A stretch of 11,754 nt of DNA from Prevotellaceae bacterium UBA4359. GTDB taxonomy: Bacteria; Bacteroidota; Bacteroidia; Bacteroidales; Bacteroidaceae. The first letter of the stretch is position 1. Every line of letters starts with the position of its first letter. Location of the stretch: NCBI GenBank assembly GCA_002393555.1, contig DGSP01000069.1, forward strand, positions 1 to 11,754, in the 5' to 3' direction. A model generated the notes under the pieces. It did no database searches and was not told the DNA's origin. It worked only from the letters and a program-made list of their open reading frames with translations. Position numbers and translations under genes: made by a program. This document shows positions 1-7,684 of the stretch, piece after piece.

Positions 1-4
1 AACC

Positions 5-34
5 AATTATTGGGAATTATTGGAAATTATTGTC
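5..34. repeat. Three tandem 10-nt AT-rich units
   Basis: Three consecutive units, AATTATTGGG, AATTATTGGA and AATTATTGTC, follow each other without a gap. The array may continue left of the window. It lies in non-coding DNA upstream of the 5'-nucleotidase gene. The period is close to one helical turn, but no function can be read from it. It resembles in style the short tandem repeats elsewhere in this window, which have a 14-nt period. Confidence 0.75.
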
Positions 35-44
35 CAAGAAAACA

Positions 45-141
45 ATGCGGCTTGCCGCATGATATCAACTATTTTTGTTCACCTACTTATTTCGGCTTCG
101 CACTTGCTTGTCGCAAGTTGCCCTATGGGCGAACTAAAGGT
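45..141. repeat. Cluster of nested inverted repeats (possible structured RNA or repeat element)
   Basis: ATGCGGC (45-51) and GCCGCAT (54-60) form a tight palindrome. A second, nested set follows: ACCT (81-84) with AGGT (138-141), TTCGC (97-101) with GCGAA (129-133), and ACTTGC (102-107) with GCAAGT (113-118) around a 5-nt loop. A small GCCC/GGGC hairpin (120-130) competes with the middle stem. The set could fold as one branched hairpin in RNA. It may be the 3' end or terminator of a gene left of the window, a degenerate repeat element, or a small RNA. No coding frame here looks real. Confidence 0.4.
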
Positions 142-215
142 TCTGCCACAAAGTGACACTCTCCCTTTCTTTTGGCTTTATTTTGAGGCGTTCAGCGATT
201 TTTTTGTGGAGAAAG

Positions 216-247
216 GGTGCGTTAATCAATGTTTTTGTGTAGATTTG
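216..247 (+). promoter_or_regulatory. Promoter of the 5'-nucleotidase gene
   Basis: TAGATTTG (240-247) matches the Bacteroidetes -7 consensus TAnnTTTG exactly. A weak -33 partner, GGTG (216-219), lies 20 nt upstream and keeps only the TG of TTTG. Transcription would start near 253, giving a leader of about 25 nt before the ATG at 278. This supports that ATG over the in-frame upstream ATG at 20. A second -7-like octamer, TATTTTTG (70-77), has no -33 partner at the usual distance. Confidence 0.55.
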
Positions 248-277
248 CCCCCAAATCACCTAATTCCAAACAAAAAC

Positions 278-1834
278 ATGAAAAAACTACTTTTGTTTCT
301 TGCCCTGACCTGTACGGTCGTGGCATACGCGAAGAAGAAACCTACAGTGACAGAACCCAAGCAGAAGAGTATCGTCATTCTTTATGAGAACGATGTGCAT
401 TGTGCTGTGGATGGCTATGCCAAACTGGCTGGCCTGCGCGATGCCATTGCCGACACGGCATACGTGTGTCTGGTGTCGAACGGCGACTATGTGCAGGGCA
501 TGACCGTCGGGGCTATCTCCAAGGGGCAGTATGTGGTCGATGTGATGAAAACCATCGGCTACGATGCCATCACGCTGGGCAACCACGAGTTCGACTACGG
601 CATGGAGCGTATGTTCCAACTGCTGCGTCAGGTGCCGGCACCCATCGTGTGCTGCAATCTCTACGACCGTCGTGAAGGACGCACGGTGTTCGCACCATAC
701 GTGATGAAGCGGGTGGGAGGCAAGCGCATCGCCTTTGTCGGTGTGGTGACACCTACCACGTTGGAGACCGAGGCTTACGCCTTCCGCGATGAGCGCGACA
801 GCCTTATCTACGACTTGCAGCCCGAGGACATTCCCACACTGGTGCAACGTGCTGTAGATGATGCCCGTCGTGCAGGAGCCGACTATGTGATTCTGGATTC
901 CCATCTGGGAGAAGAGCCTACCTATCGCAACTCTGACTCCCATCTGGTGGTGGCCAACACCCAAGGAATTGACATCGTGCTCGACGGTCACAGCCATGCC
1001 TCCATCGTAGCCGACACCGTGATGAACAAAGTGGGTAAGCCCATCGTCGTCACCCAGACTGGCACTAAGTTTGCCCACATCGGCAAACTGCTCATCACCC
1101 CCGACGGCAAGATGACCACCTCGCTCATCCCCATCGAGAATGTGACCGAGAAGAACCCCTACGTGGCACAGGTGACGGACAGCATTCGTCGTCTGCTCGA
1201 AGCACAGACAAGTCGCATTATCTGCCAAAGTGAAGTGCCCTTGCGCATTCTCGATGATGAAGGGAATGAGGCAGCCCGAATGGGTGAAGCCAACGCCGGC
1301 GACATCGTGACCGATGCCTACCGCATCATGACAGGCTCCGACATCGCTGTGCTGAACAGTGGCAGCATCCGCAACGAACTCAAGAAGACGGGTGACCTCA
1401 CCTATGGCGACCTGCTCACCCTGCTGCCCTACGACAACTACATCGTGGTGGCCGAAGTGAAAGGCAGCACCATCCTCACCATGCTCCAGAAACTCGTCAG
1501 TTTCCTGCCCAAGCCCGACGGCCAGTTCCCGCAGGTGTCGGGTCTGAAGTTCACCACTCGTGTGAGTGACCACAGTGTGAGCGATGTGCAGGTGCTCAAT
1601 GGAGCCACCCAACACTACGAACCCATCAACCCCGACCGCACCTACACCGTGGCCACCACCAAGTATTGCGTGACCGATGGTGGACTCCACAACACGCTGA
1701 AAGGCAGCAAGATTGTACTCGAAACCTCCAAGACCTACTACGAAGTCTTCATCGACTACCTGACCGACCGCCTCAATGGCCACATCGGGCAGGAGTACGC
1801 CCAACCGCAGGGACGCATCACGGTCATCAAGTAA
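278..1834 (+). CDS. Exported UshA-type 5'-nucleotidase / metallophosphoesterase
   Basis: This 518-aa protein should hydrolyse nucleotides (and possibly UDP-sugars or 2',3'-cyclic nucleotides) in the periplasm or at the surface for nucleoside and phosphate salvage. Residues 1-18 are a signal peptide (KK, a hydrophobic core, cleavage after AYA). The N-terminal metallophosphoesterase domain shows the usual metal ligands: DVH (D39, H41), NGD (D70), GNHE (N102, H103), DSH (H209) and GHSH (H238, H240). The C-terminal 5'-nucleotidase domain contains NSGSIRNEL and TYGDLLTLLPYDNYIV, the substrate-recognition region of UshA/YfkN-like enzymes. Length is normal and both domains are intact. The frame is open back to an ATG at 20, but the promoter at 240-247 and the signal peptide make 278 the likely start. 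The cysteine at residue 12 is not in a good lipobox, so a soluble exported enzyme is more likely than a lipoprotein. It has its own promoter and terminator, so it is monocistronic. The exact substrate is unknown. Confidence 0.92.
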   Translation: MKKLLLFLALTCTVVAYAKKKPTVTEPKQKSIVILYENDVHCAVDGYAKLAGLRDAIADTAYVCLVSNGDYVQGMTVGAISKGQYVVDVMKTIGYDAITLGNHEFDYGMERMFQLLRQVPAPIVCCNLYDRREGRTVFAPYVMKRVGGKRIAFVGVVTPTTLETEAYAFRDERDSLIYDLQPEDIPTLVQRAVDDARRAGADYVILDSHLGEEPTYRNSDSHLVVANTQGIDIVLDGHSHASIVADTVMNKVGKPIVVTQTGTKFAHIGKLLITPDGKMTTSLIPIENVTEKNPYVAQVTDSIRRLLEAQTSRIICQSEVPLRILDDEGNEAARMGEANAGDIVTDAYRIMTGSDIAVLNSGSIRNELKKTGDLTYGDLLTLLPYDNYIVVAEVKGSTILTMLQKLVSFLPKPDGQFPQVSGLKFTTRVSDHSVSDVQVLNGATQHYEPINPDRTYTVATTKYCVTDGGLHNTLKGSKIVLETSKTYYEVFIDYLTDRLNGHIGQEYAQPQGRITVIK

Positions 1835-1857
1835 AGTGTGAATATTCTGCTGTTATT

Positions 1858-1890
1858 GCTCATTCCGTCCATTCGGAATGGGCTTTTTTT
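1858..1890 (+). terminator. Rho-independent terminator of the 5'-nucleotidase gene
   Basis: GCTCATTCCG (1858-1867) pairs with CGGAATGGGC (1874-1883) around a 6-nt loop. The stem is 10 bp with one G-U pair, followed directly by seven T. It starts 23 nt after the stop codon. Confidence 0.9.
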
Positions 1891-1917
1891 GATGAAAGGC
1901 ATTTTTTTTGCCAAATG

Positions 1918-1949
1918 TTTGGACTGAGTGCTTTTAATCTCTATATTTG
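1918..1949 (+). promoter_or_regulatory. Promoter of the zinc-ribbon operon
   Basis: TTTG (1918-1921) and TATATTTG (1942-1949) match the Bacteroidetes -33 and -7 elements, with a 20-nt spacer. The predicted start is near 1955, giving a leader of about 67 nt before the ATG at 2022. The T-rich stretch just upstream (1884-1910) recurs in front of the gene at 8558. Confidence 0.75.
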
Positions 1950-2021
1950 TGCCGTTTCCCAAACTCTGGCTGAAAAGCCGATGCCAAAGTAATTTTACTA
2001 ACCAGAAAATCGTAGCGACCT

Positions 2022-3020
2022 ATGCCTTATTGTAGTAAATGTGGTCACAAAATCCCTGCCAATTTGCGGTTCTGTACTGCTTGTGGTGCACCCGTGAATG
2101 GGAATGACCTGAATAATCAGAGTGCCCAGAATGTTCAGAGTATCCAGAGTGCTCCTCCACCACCAGCGATTTCGGCGGCTCCACCACCGCCTCCTCCTCC
2201 TCCTCCTTCTTCTGTCCCTCCTCCTCCTCCTGCACCGGGCAGTCAGCCAGGGTCGTATCGTGTGCAGATGATGCGCTATAAGGAGGCTACGCAACCTCCT
2301 CAGTACAGCACGACTCCACCGCCTTCGTATGTGCAGCAACAGCAGGCGCAAAGGAGACAGAGTGCGCCGAGGCGCAGCGGCAGTTCTTTTGGTGGCTGTT
2401 TCCGACGCGGTTTTCACATTCTCACGGCAGCCATCGCCATGATTGCCTCGCTGTCGTGGGGCATCAGGTCTGCTTTCCCCAATTTCAATCTGAACTTTTT
2501 CCAAGGGGGCATCCCTGGCATCTTCAGCAGTTGCAGCGGCGGCAAGCATGAGGGTGGGGGAGTGTTGAGCAGCAGCAAAAACAGTTTTGAGGGTACGCTG
2601 TTGGGTAAGGAAGGCTATGAGCGTGCCATCGACGATGCGGTGGCACTGGATATTCTGACGGAGATGGGTGTTACCGACAAGATGACGGGCGTTGACCACA
2701 CGCTGGCTTTCGGCACCTATAAAATTGCTTATTGTGCACAAAAGATGGACATGGAGGGACACACCGTTGCCTTCCGCTTCGACCCACCCACGAGCGACGA
2801 TAAGCGCATTCTGGCTGACTTCGTCATGCTGGGCGACGGCAAGGAGCGGATGACGGGCGTGGTGGGCTATGGTGGAAGCACTCTCTTCATCATTTACAAG
2901 GACTTGGAAGATGTTGGCACGAAGAGAAAACCTGACATGGTGGTTTGTGCCAATGCCGATGGTAAGTCGTTCTCTGTCTATGAGAAGGGCGAGGAGATGC
3001 TAAGGATGGAACTGGAGTAG
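2022..3020 (+). CDS. Zinc-ribbon, polyproline, single-pass membrane protein of unknown function
   Basis: 332 aa. Residues 1-25 are a compact zinc ribbon, with Cys4, Cys7, Cys18 and Cys21 in two CxxC knuckles of the zinc_ribbon_2 type. Residues 31-115 are low complexity: a Gln/Ser stretch, then nine consecutive prolines (54-62), five more (66-70) and a QQQQ segment. A basic patch (111-129) leads into one hydrophobic segment (about 130-153) that could span the membrane, with the zinc ribbon on the cytoplasmic side. The rest (about 185-332) looks like a soluble alpha/beta domain that I do not recognise. There is no signal peptide. The gene starts a transcription unit and is followed after 34 nt by the 1324-aa gene, so the two products probably work together. 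Zinc ribbons of this kind are common on bacterial membrane proteins and do not reveal a function by themselves. Confidence 0.85.
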   Translation: MPYCSKCGHKIPANLRFCTACGAPVNGNDLNNQSAQNVQSIQSAPPPPAISAAPPPPPPPPPSSVPPPPPAPGSQPGSYRVQMMRYKEATQPPQYSTTPPPSYVQQQQAQRRQSAPRRSGSSFGGCFRRGFHILTAAIAMIASLSWGIRSAFPNFNLNFFQGGIPGIFSSCSGGKHEGGGVLSSSKNSFEGTLLGKEGYERAIDDAVALDILTEMGVTDKMTGVDHTLAFGTYKIAYCAQKMDMEGHTVAFRFDPPTSDDKRILADFVMLGDGKERMTGVVGYGGSTLFIIYKDLEDVGTKRKPDMVVCANADGKSFSVYEKGEEMLRMELE

Positions 3021-3054
3021 TGTAAAGAATAAAAAGTTAAGAAAGATAAGAAGG

Positions 3055-6000
3055 ATGGTTAGGCGTTTATTATATAAGGTTATAGCGATGGCTGTTGCCG
3101 TGTTGTGTGCGTCAGTGTTGCCCATGGCGGCGCAGGAGGCATACGGCAGCACAGGGCCTTTCAGTAAGGAGTTTACGCATCAGTATCTGGATGGAGCAAC
3201 CTACAGGAGCAGGTTCACCATCGAAGGAGCGGTAGGCATTCAGCCCGATGCACAGGGCGTGAGTGAAGACCATGCCTATCTGGTGGGCTATGCCGATCCC
3301 AATGGCACCATCACCGTGACGATGGAGTGGATAGAGTGTACCGACCCTTCGGATGACCTGCAGTGGAAGCAGGTGGATGTGTGGATGGGCAACCGCTACA
3401 CGAATGGTGACGCCATGCGCGATGATGATAACCAGCAGTTCACCAAGACGATACAGACTCATGACAACGGACTCAATAAGGTGGTCTATACCTTCAAGTG
3501 TGCCGACTACCTGCAGGCCGACCCCAAGGCTCCGTCGCCCATGCTGGTGGTCAATGCCGCCACCACGGTGCAGGTGGGTGGATCGGTGTCGGAGGTAGTC
3601 ATCTACCTCAAACTGATTCTTGACGAGAATGCCGCTGCGGGTGGCGATGGTCTGCATGTGAAGGAAGACCATGAAGCCTCTGAAGAGAAAGGCTCGAAAA
3701 AGTACCTCATTCCGGGTGTGGTAGGTAGCGTACTCATTGGTGGAGGCGCGGCTGCGGCTGCCTTGGCTGGCAGAAAACCCGAGGACGAGGGTGAAGGCGG
3801 TGAGGAAGGTGGAGAAGGTGAAGAATCGGATGAGGAACCCGACTGGTTGGAGATGGAGATATATAAAGACTTCGGCAACACGCTCATTGTGGGCGATGGT
3901 GCCGAGATGGTGAGTGCATGCATCATTCGCCACTCAGCCGACGGCAGGTCGGAGTGGGTGGATGAAGCCTTGACGCAGCGCATCCAAATTAGTTCTGTCG
4001 ATAACTACCTCTACGTGGAAGAGCATGGCATGGTGAATGGTTGGAAGACAGCCTACGTGGCTGCTCCAGAGTGTGAAGAAGGACAGCCGCCCGAAGAAGG
4101 CATTGTGCAGTTCATGATAGCATCGGCAGAGGCCAGTTACACCAACCGTATGCATTTCAAGGTGATGAAGCCCGAAGTGAAGTTTGGTCAAGAGAACCTC
4201 ACCCTGCCTGCTTATTACGAGAAAAAGGTGGAGTTGCCTTTCGATATTATTGGCATCGATGACGGCACAGCCATTCTCAAAGCCACGATTCTGGACGACA
4301 CCAACCAGGAGACGCAGAACTACAGCATCGAGGCTGCATGGGACGAAAAGAAACAACGCTACTTCGCCACCATACATGACCTGGTGCTTGACCCGAACAC
4401 GGACATAGGCATTGCCGGCAACTACGTCGAATACTCCCTCAGGATAGAGGCGCGCAACAAGACAGGACTTGTCCTCGAGGGCAGTCTGCCGCTCTACCGC
4501 TATTATATGGGTCTGGTCATGCGTATGCGGAGCGATGTGCACTGCTATCTGGAAGAGTATAATCCCATGCACCACCAACCGACCTACAAGAAGCAGATGC
4601 CTGATGGCAAGTGGTATGTACCAGCCGAGCAGGACTGCTACCTGAAACTCTATGGCTACGACGAAAAGCAGAACGGACTCTACGTCATCGACCCAGAACC
4701 TGTGGACGTGAAGTGGAAGGTGGTGAACAGAGACAATGTGCTCAGAGAACTCATCGGCAACGAGACCATGCAGATGGGCTTGGATACGGCCTTGGCGGCT
4801 GCAGGAATGGGACCCATCGGCTCACTGGTGTCGCAGGCTCACTCGTCGGTGCTCAACGAGCAGAAAGCAGCACAGGAGAGAGTCTTGGAGTTCCAGAAGC
4901 AAATAGATGGCCTTGGCCTCTCGTTCGAGGCAAGGTGGCAGACGACGGGCGAAGGCCGCATCTACTATGTGCTGAGGAGTGTGAAGAGTGTGCTCAATGC
5001 GCCCAACCGTTTCGATGCAGAGATGGAAATCACGGCACGCTACAAGGGACAACTCTATACCTTCACCCGTGTCGTCCACCTGCTTTCGCAGCCTCGGCGT
5101 GATTTTGCGTCTATGTCGGCGTATAAGGCCGCGCTCGATCGGGATAACGAGATACAGGAGGGCTTGTGGACTATAGAAACAGGCATACAAGCCGCTGGAC
5201 TCAACGACAAACTGGCTCCGCTGCTCTACTTCATCCGCTTGCAGCAAGACTTCTACGATCCAGCATACGGCTACGATGCACGCAACATCAAGGCCATACA
5301 GAAAACGTATGTTAGCGCCTTGCAGCGAGAGGCAGACGAGGCTGCAGTGGAGGCCAAGGAAGCCACGGCTGCTGACAATCTGGAATGGTACACGATGGAC
5401 TGGTGGCTGCAGCGGTCATACGAGGGGCACAGCCTCTTGGAGAACATGCACTGGGCGAAACGTATTGGCTTTGCAGTCGCTTCCTTTGGCTTCTCGGAGA
5501 TTGTGTTCAATGTACCCGTTGCCATGAAGAATTATGTTGATAAAGGTGGAGAGAGCCGTATGGGTGCCTTCATTGTGGGTGCCCAGGTTGCAGTGGAGGC
5601 CTACCTCGTCGAGGCGGCAGTCACGATTGGCATCGGAGCCATCGGAGCGGTCGGCGCACGTCTGGCCAAGGGCTTCGGCGCAGCCAAGACTGGAGTCAAG
5701 GCAGCTGTGAAAGCAGCTACAAGTGAGTCGTTGAAGTCGGGTGGCAAAGTGGCAGGACAGGCCATGAAGAACACCTGCCATGAACTCTTCGACAACTTGC
5801 TGACCGAAAGTTGGACAGGTTTGAAAACATGGGGGAAAAGCCAAATCTCATGGCAGGTGGGAGCCGCCGAGAAAGCCATTGCGAGCAGAGCCAAGGCACT
5901 GCTCAACAGTGCGAAAGGTGCGGCCAAAGGCAGTAAGTACGCTGCTGTCGAAGCCTACGCCAAGCGGCAAGCCATCGAGAACATTGAGAACCTGCAGACC

Positions 6001-7029
6001 ATGATGGAACTGTGTCGATGGAATCCTACATCGGAGAACTACATGCTGCGCAACAAGCTCATCCTGCAGTGTCAGGCCGACAAGCAGACCATGATGCTGC
6101 TGAAGACCCCGCAACTGCTGAAGGGCGAGAGCAAACTGCTCTATGGCGTGGATTTCAACGCTACAAGGCAGGAATTCAACGGCATGCTCCGCATCATCTA
6201 CGATGCCACCGACCGACGCGTCATCTCTCGTCTGGCTCAAGAAGAAGGTATCGCTCCCGAACTGATTAAGGTGCTCGGTGCCACTTCGTCGAGTGGTGAT
6301 GACTTGGCCAAGGGACTCACCATCACTTTCGACCGCGATGTCACTTACTACTACGTGAAGGGGGACAAGACTTACTATTTCAATCAGGAATATGTGGAGA
6401 AACTCTATGCCAAGTACTTCCGTGAGTCGGTCAACACCAGCACGATGGGAGGTACAGGAATGAAAGGCTTTGACCCCAGCAAACTCACTCCGGAGGCTTT
6501 GAAGAAACTGGAGGAACTCGAAGCCAAGCAAGCCTCCATCGCTTCGAGGATGGCAGACCAGACCGTGATTGAGGATGTGCTTCGCCACTTCGAGAGTTAT
6601 GGCGATGATTTGCCACGCATGATCAACAAGGATCTCTATGGCGAAGCACTGAAGAACCCTGCCAAGGTGGCAGAGGCGGTGCTGCACAAGGGCATGAGCC
6701 GCTTCAACTTTGCCGATGACCTGTGGCGTCAAGGCGAAATGGCAGGTGGCATCGTGAAGAAGCAGTTGCTGCAAGGCCAAGCCGTCAGCGAGATGATGGA
6801 GGGATGCCGACAGATGAAAAAGGTGTTCAAAATCCTCAAGGATCGCGATGCCGTGCGCAACACCATCACCAAGATTCCCGACGACCTGAAGCTGGCCATT
6901 GATGTCATTGAGAATCTTGATGGAGTCACCACTACGCTGAGCCAAGCTGAAGTGGCCCTCTCACAGGTGGGCTACACCTTCCAGTCGCTCGCCAAGGGAG
7001 TCAGCGACCTTGTTTATCTGGTTGGATAA
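3055..7029 (+). CDS. Giant multidomain envelope protein, unknown family
   Basis: 1324 aa, not recognised. Order of parts: a signal peptide (1-26, cleavage after MAA); an N-terminal domain to about 212; a Gly/Ala-rich hydrophobic segment (217-239) that may cross the membrane; an acidic Glu/Gly linker (243-263); at least two beta-rich, Ig-like stretches (about 264-372 and 373-482); a third beta region (about 490-560); a helical region (565-622); another beta stretch (about 623-684); and a long, mostly helical C-terminal half. That half holds a second Gly/Ala/Val hydrophobic segment (837-873), Lys/Ala-rich helices, a short Asp- and Tyr-rich stretch near 1080-1110, and a probable coiled coil (about 1145-1170). 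No catalytic motif of a known toxin, protease or glycosidase and no type IX secretion C-terminal domain was seen. It sits 34 nt behind the zinc-ribbon gene, and a terminator follows 26 nt after its stop. Codon use looks like its neighbours'. The layout (exported, Ig-like stalk, hydrophobic segment, variable-looking helical end) suggests a surface or effector-like protein, but that is inference. Confidence 0.85.
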   Translation: MVRRLLYKVIAMAVAVLCASVLPMAAQEAYGSTGPFSKEFTHQYLDGATYRSRFTIEGAVGIQPDAQGVSEDHAYLVGYADPNGTITVTMEWIECTDPSDDLQWKQVDVWMGNRYTNGDAMRDDDNQQFTKTIQTHDNGLNKVVYTFKCADYLQADPKAPSPMLVVNAATTVQVGGSVSEVVIYLKLILDENAAAGGDGLHVKEDHEASEEKGSKKYLIPGVVGSVLIGGGAAAAALAGRKPEDEGEGGEEGGEGEESDEEPDWLEMEIYKDFGNTLIVGDGAEMVSACIIRHSADGRSEWVDEALTQRIQISSVDNYLYVEEHGMVNGWKTAYVAAPECEEGQPPEEGIVQFMIASAEASYTNRMHFKVMKPEVKFGQENLTLPAYYEKKVELPFDIIGIDDGTAILKATILDDTNQETQNYSIEAAWDEKKQRYFATIHDLVLDPNTDIGIAGNYVEYSLRIEARNKTGLVLEGSLPLYRYYMGLVMRMRSDVHCYLEEYNPMHHQPTYKKQMPDGKWYVPAEQDCYLKLYGYDEKQNGLYVIDPEPVDVKWKVVNRDNVLRELIGNETMQMGLDTALAAAGMGPIGSLVSQAHSSVLNEQKAAQERVLEFQKQIDGLGLSFEARWQTTGEGRIYYVLRSVKSVLNAPNRFDAEMEITARYKGQLYTFTRVVHLLSQPRRDFASMSAYKAALDRDNEIQEGLWTIETGIQAAGLNDKLAPLLYFIRLQQDFYDPAYGYDARNIKAIQKTYVSALQREADEAAVEAKEATAADNLEWYTMDWWLQRSYEGHSLLENMHWAKRIGFAVASFGFSEIVFNVPVAMKNYVDKGGESRMGAFIVGAQVAVEAYLVEAAVTIGIGAIGAVGARLAKGFGAAKTGVKAAVKAATSESLKSGGKVAGQAMKNTCHELFDNLLTESWTGLKTWGKSQISWQVGAAEKAIASRAKALLNSAKGAAKGSKYAAVEAYAKRQAIENIENLQTMMELCRWNPTSENYMLRNKLILQCQADKQTMMLLKTPQLLKGESKLLYGVDFNATRQEFNGMLRIIYDATDRRVISRLAQEEGIAPELIKVLGATSSSGDDLAKGLTITFDRDVTYYYVKGDKTYYFNQEYVEKLYAKYFRESVNTSTMGGTGMKGFDPSKLTPEALKKLEELEAKQASIASRMADQTVIEDVLRHFESYGDDLPRMINKDLYGEALKNPAKVAEAVLHKGMSRFNFADDLWRQGEMAGGIVKKQLLQGQAVSEMMEGCRQMKKVFKILKDRDAVRNTITKIPDDLKLAIDVIENLDGVTTTLSQAEVALSQVGYTFQSLAKGVSDLVYLVG

Positions 7030-7055
7030 GCCTCTGCTGTTCCCGTCGAATTCAG

Positions 7056-7099
7056 AAAAGGAAGGCCAGCATCCGTTGAGATGCTGGCCTTCCTTTTTT
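7056..7099. terminator. Bidirectional terminator between the giant gene and rplI
   Basis: A perfect 18-bp stem pairs 7056-7073 with 7080-7097 around the loop CGTTGA. On the plus strand it ends in six T (7094-7099). On the minus strand it ends in four T within the stem. It lies 26 nt after the stop of the 1324-aa gene and 15 nt after the stop of rplI, so it can end both convergent transcripts. Confidence 0.9.
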
Positions 7100-7114
7100 A
7101 TGTGTATGTTCTGC

Positions 7115-7663
7115 TTATTCGGCTGCTTCGGCAGGAGCCTCTGCTTCAGTGGCAGGAGCCTCTTCAGCAGGAGCCTCTTCCACTGCGGGAGCGGCCTCCT
7201 TCTTGGAAGGAGTGGGAGTGCCGTCCTCGTTTACAACTTCGAAGGGGATGGCTACAGTCACCTCGCGGTGGAACTGTGCGGTAGCCTCGTAGTTGCCGAG
7301 GGTCTTCACACCCTTGATGCTGATGAGTTTGCTGTCAATTTCCAGACCTTTCTCGGCCAGAGCGGCAGCAATTTCCTTGGGACCGACTGAACCGTAGATG
7401 TTGCGGCCTTCGGACACGCGAGCCTTGATGACGAGCGAAACGCCTTCGAACTGCTTGGCGCGAGCCTCAGCATCGGCCTTGATTTTTGCAATCTTGTGAG
7501 CACGCTGCTTCAATTCCTCGTTGAGTTGCTTCACGGCCTTCTCGGTGGCAAGCACTGCCAGGCCCTGAGGAAGAAGATAGTTGCGACCATAACCGTCCTT
7601 CACAGTGAGGACTTCGTCCTTGTAGCCTAAGCCGTGGACATCTTTCTTGAGAATGATTTTCAT
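7115..7663 (-). CDS. rplI: 50S ribosomal protein L9
   Basis: 182 aa. The N-terminal rRNA-binding domain is typical (starts MKIILKKDVHGLGYKDE, then GYGRNYLLPQGLA), followed by the long connecting helix (about 41-75) and the C-terminal domain (GSVGPKEIAAAL). L9 binds 23S rRNA near the L1 stalk and helps keep the reading frame. Bacterial L9 is usually about 150 aa. Here residues 146-182 are an extra acidic Ala/Pro/Glu tail. It is the last gene of the rpsF-rpsR-rplI operon, 21 nt after rpsR. The start is fixed by a strong Shine-Dalgarno sequence, AGGAGGT (7672-7678 on the complement), 8 nt before the ATG. Confidence 0.98.
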   Translation of the reverse strand: MKIILKKDVHGLGYKDEVLTVKDGYGRNYLLPQGLAVLATEKAVKQLNEELKQRAHKIAKIKADAEARAKQFEGVSLVIKARVSEGRNIYGSVGPKEIAAALAEKGLEIDSKLISIKGVKTLGNYEATAQFHREVTVAIPFEVVNEDGTPTPSKKEAAPAVEEAPAEEAPATEAEAPAEAAE

Positions 7664-7684
7664 ACTGTCTTACCTCCTATTTTA

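Noticed and set aside
20..277. N-terminal extension of the 5'-nucleotidase from an in-frame ATG at 20
   Set aside because: It runs through inverted repeats and the promoter, has no signal peptide logic, and a clear signal peptide starts at the ATG at 278.
278..313. Lipoprotein signal in the nucleotidase
   Set aside because: The residue before Cys12 is Thr and the lipobox pattern is poor; an AYA cleavage site after residue 18 fits a normal signal peptide better.
287..1804. 505-codon open frame antisense to the nucleotidase gene
   Set aside because: Its translation is His/Val/Gly-rich with no recognisable motif. It is a shadow of the sense codon pattern; the sense frame has all catalytic motifs.
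1998..2762. 254-codon minus-strand frame opposite the zinc-ribbon gene
   Set aside because: It contains a long Arg-rich run that is simply the complement of the proline codons; the sense frame has the CxxC knuckles and a promoter.
5848..6945. 365-codon open frame antisense to the giant gene
   Set aside because: Low-complexity, Leu/His-rich translation typical of an antisense shadow, with no promoter or domain.
3055..7029. Type IX secretion cargo
   Set aside because: No conserved C-terminal sorting domain is visible at the end of the protein; it ends in a helical segment (SDLVYLVG).
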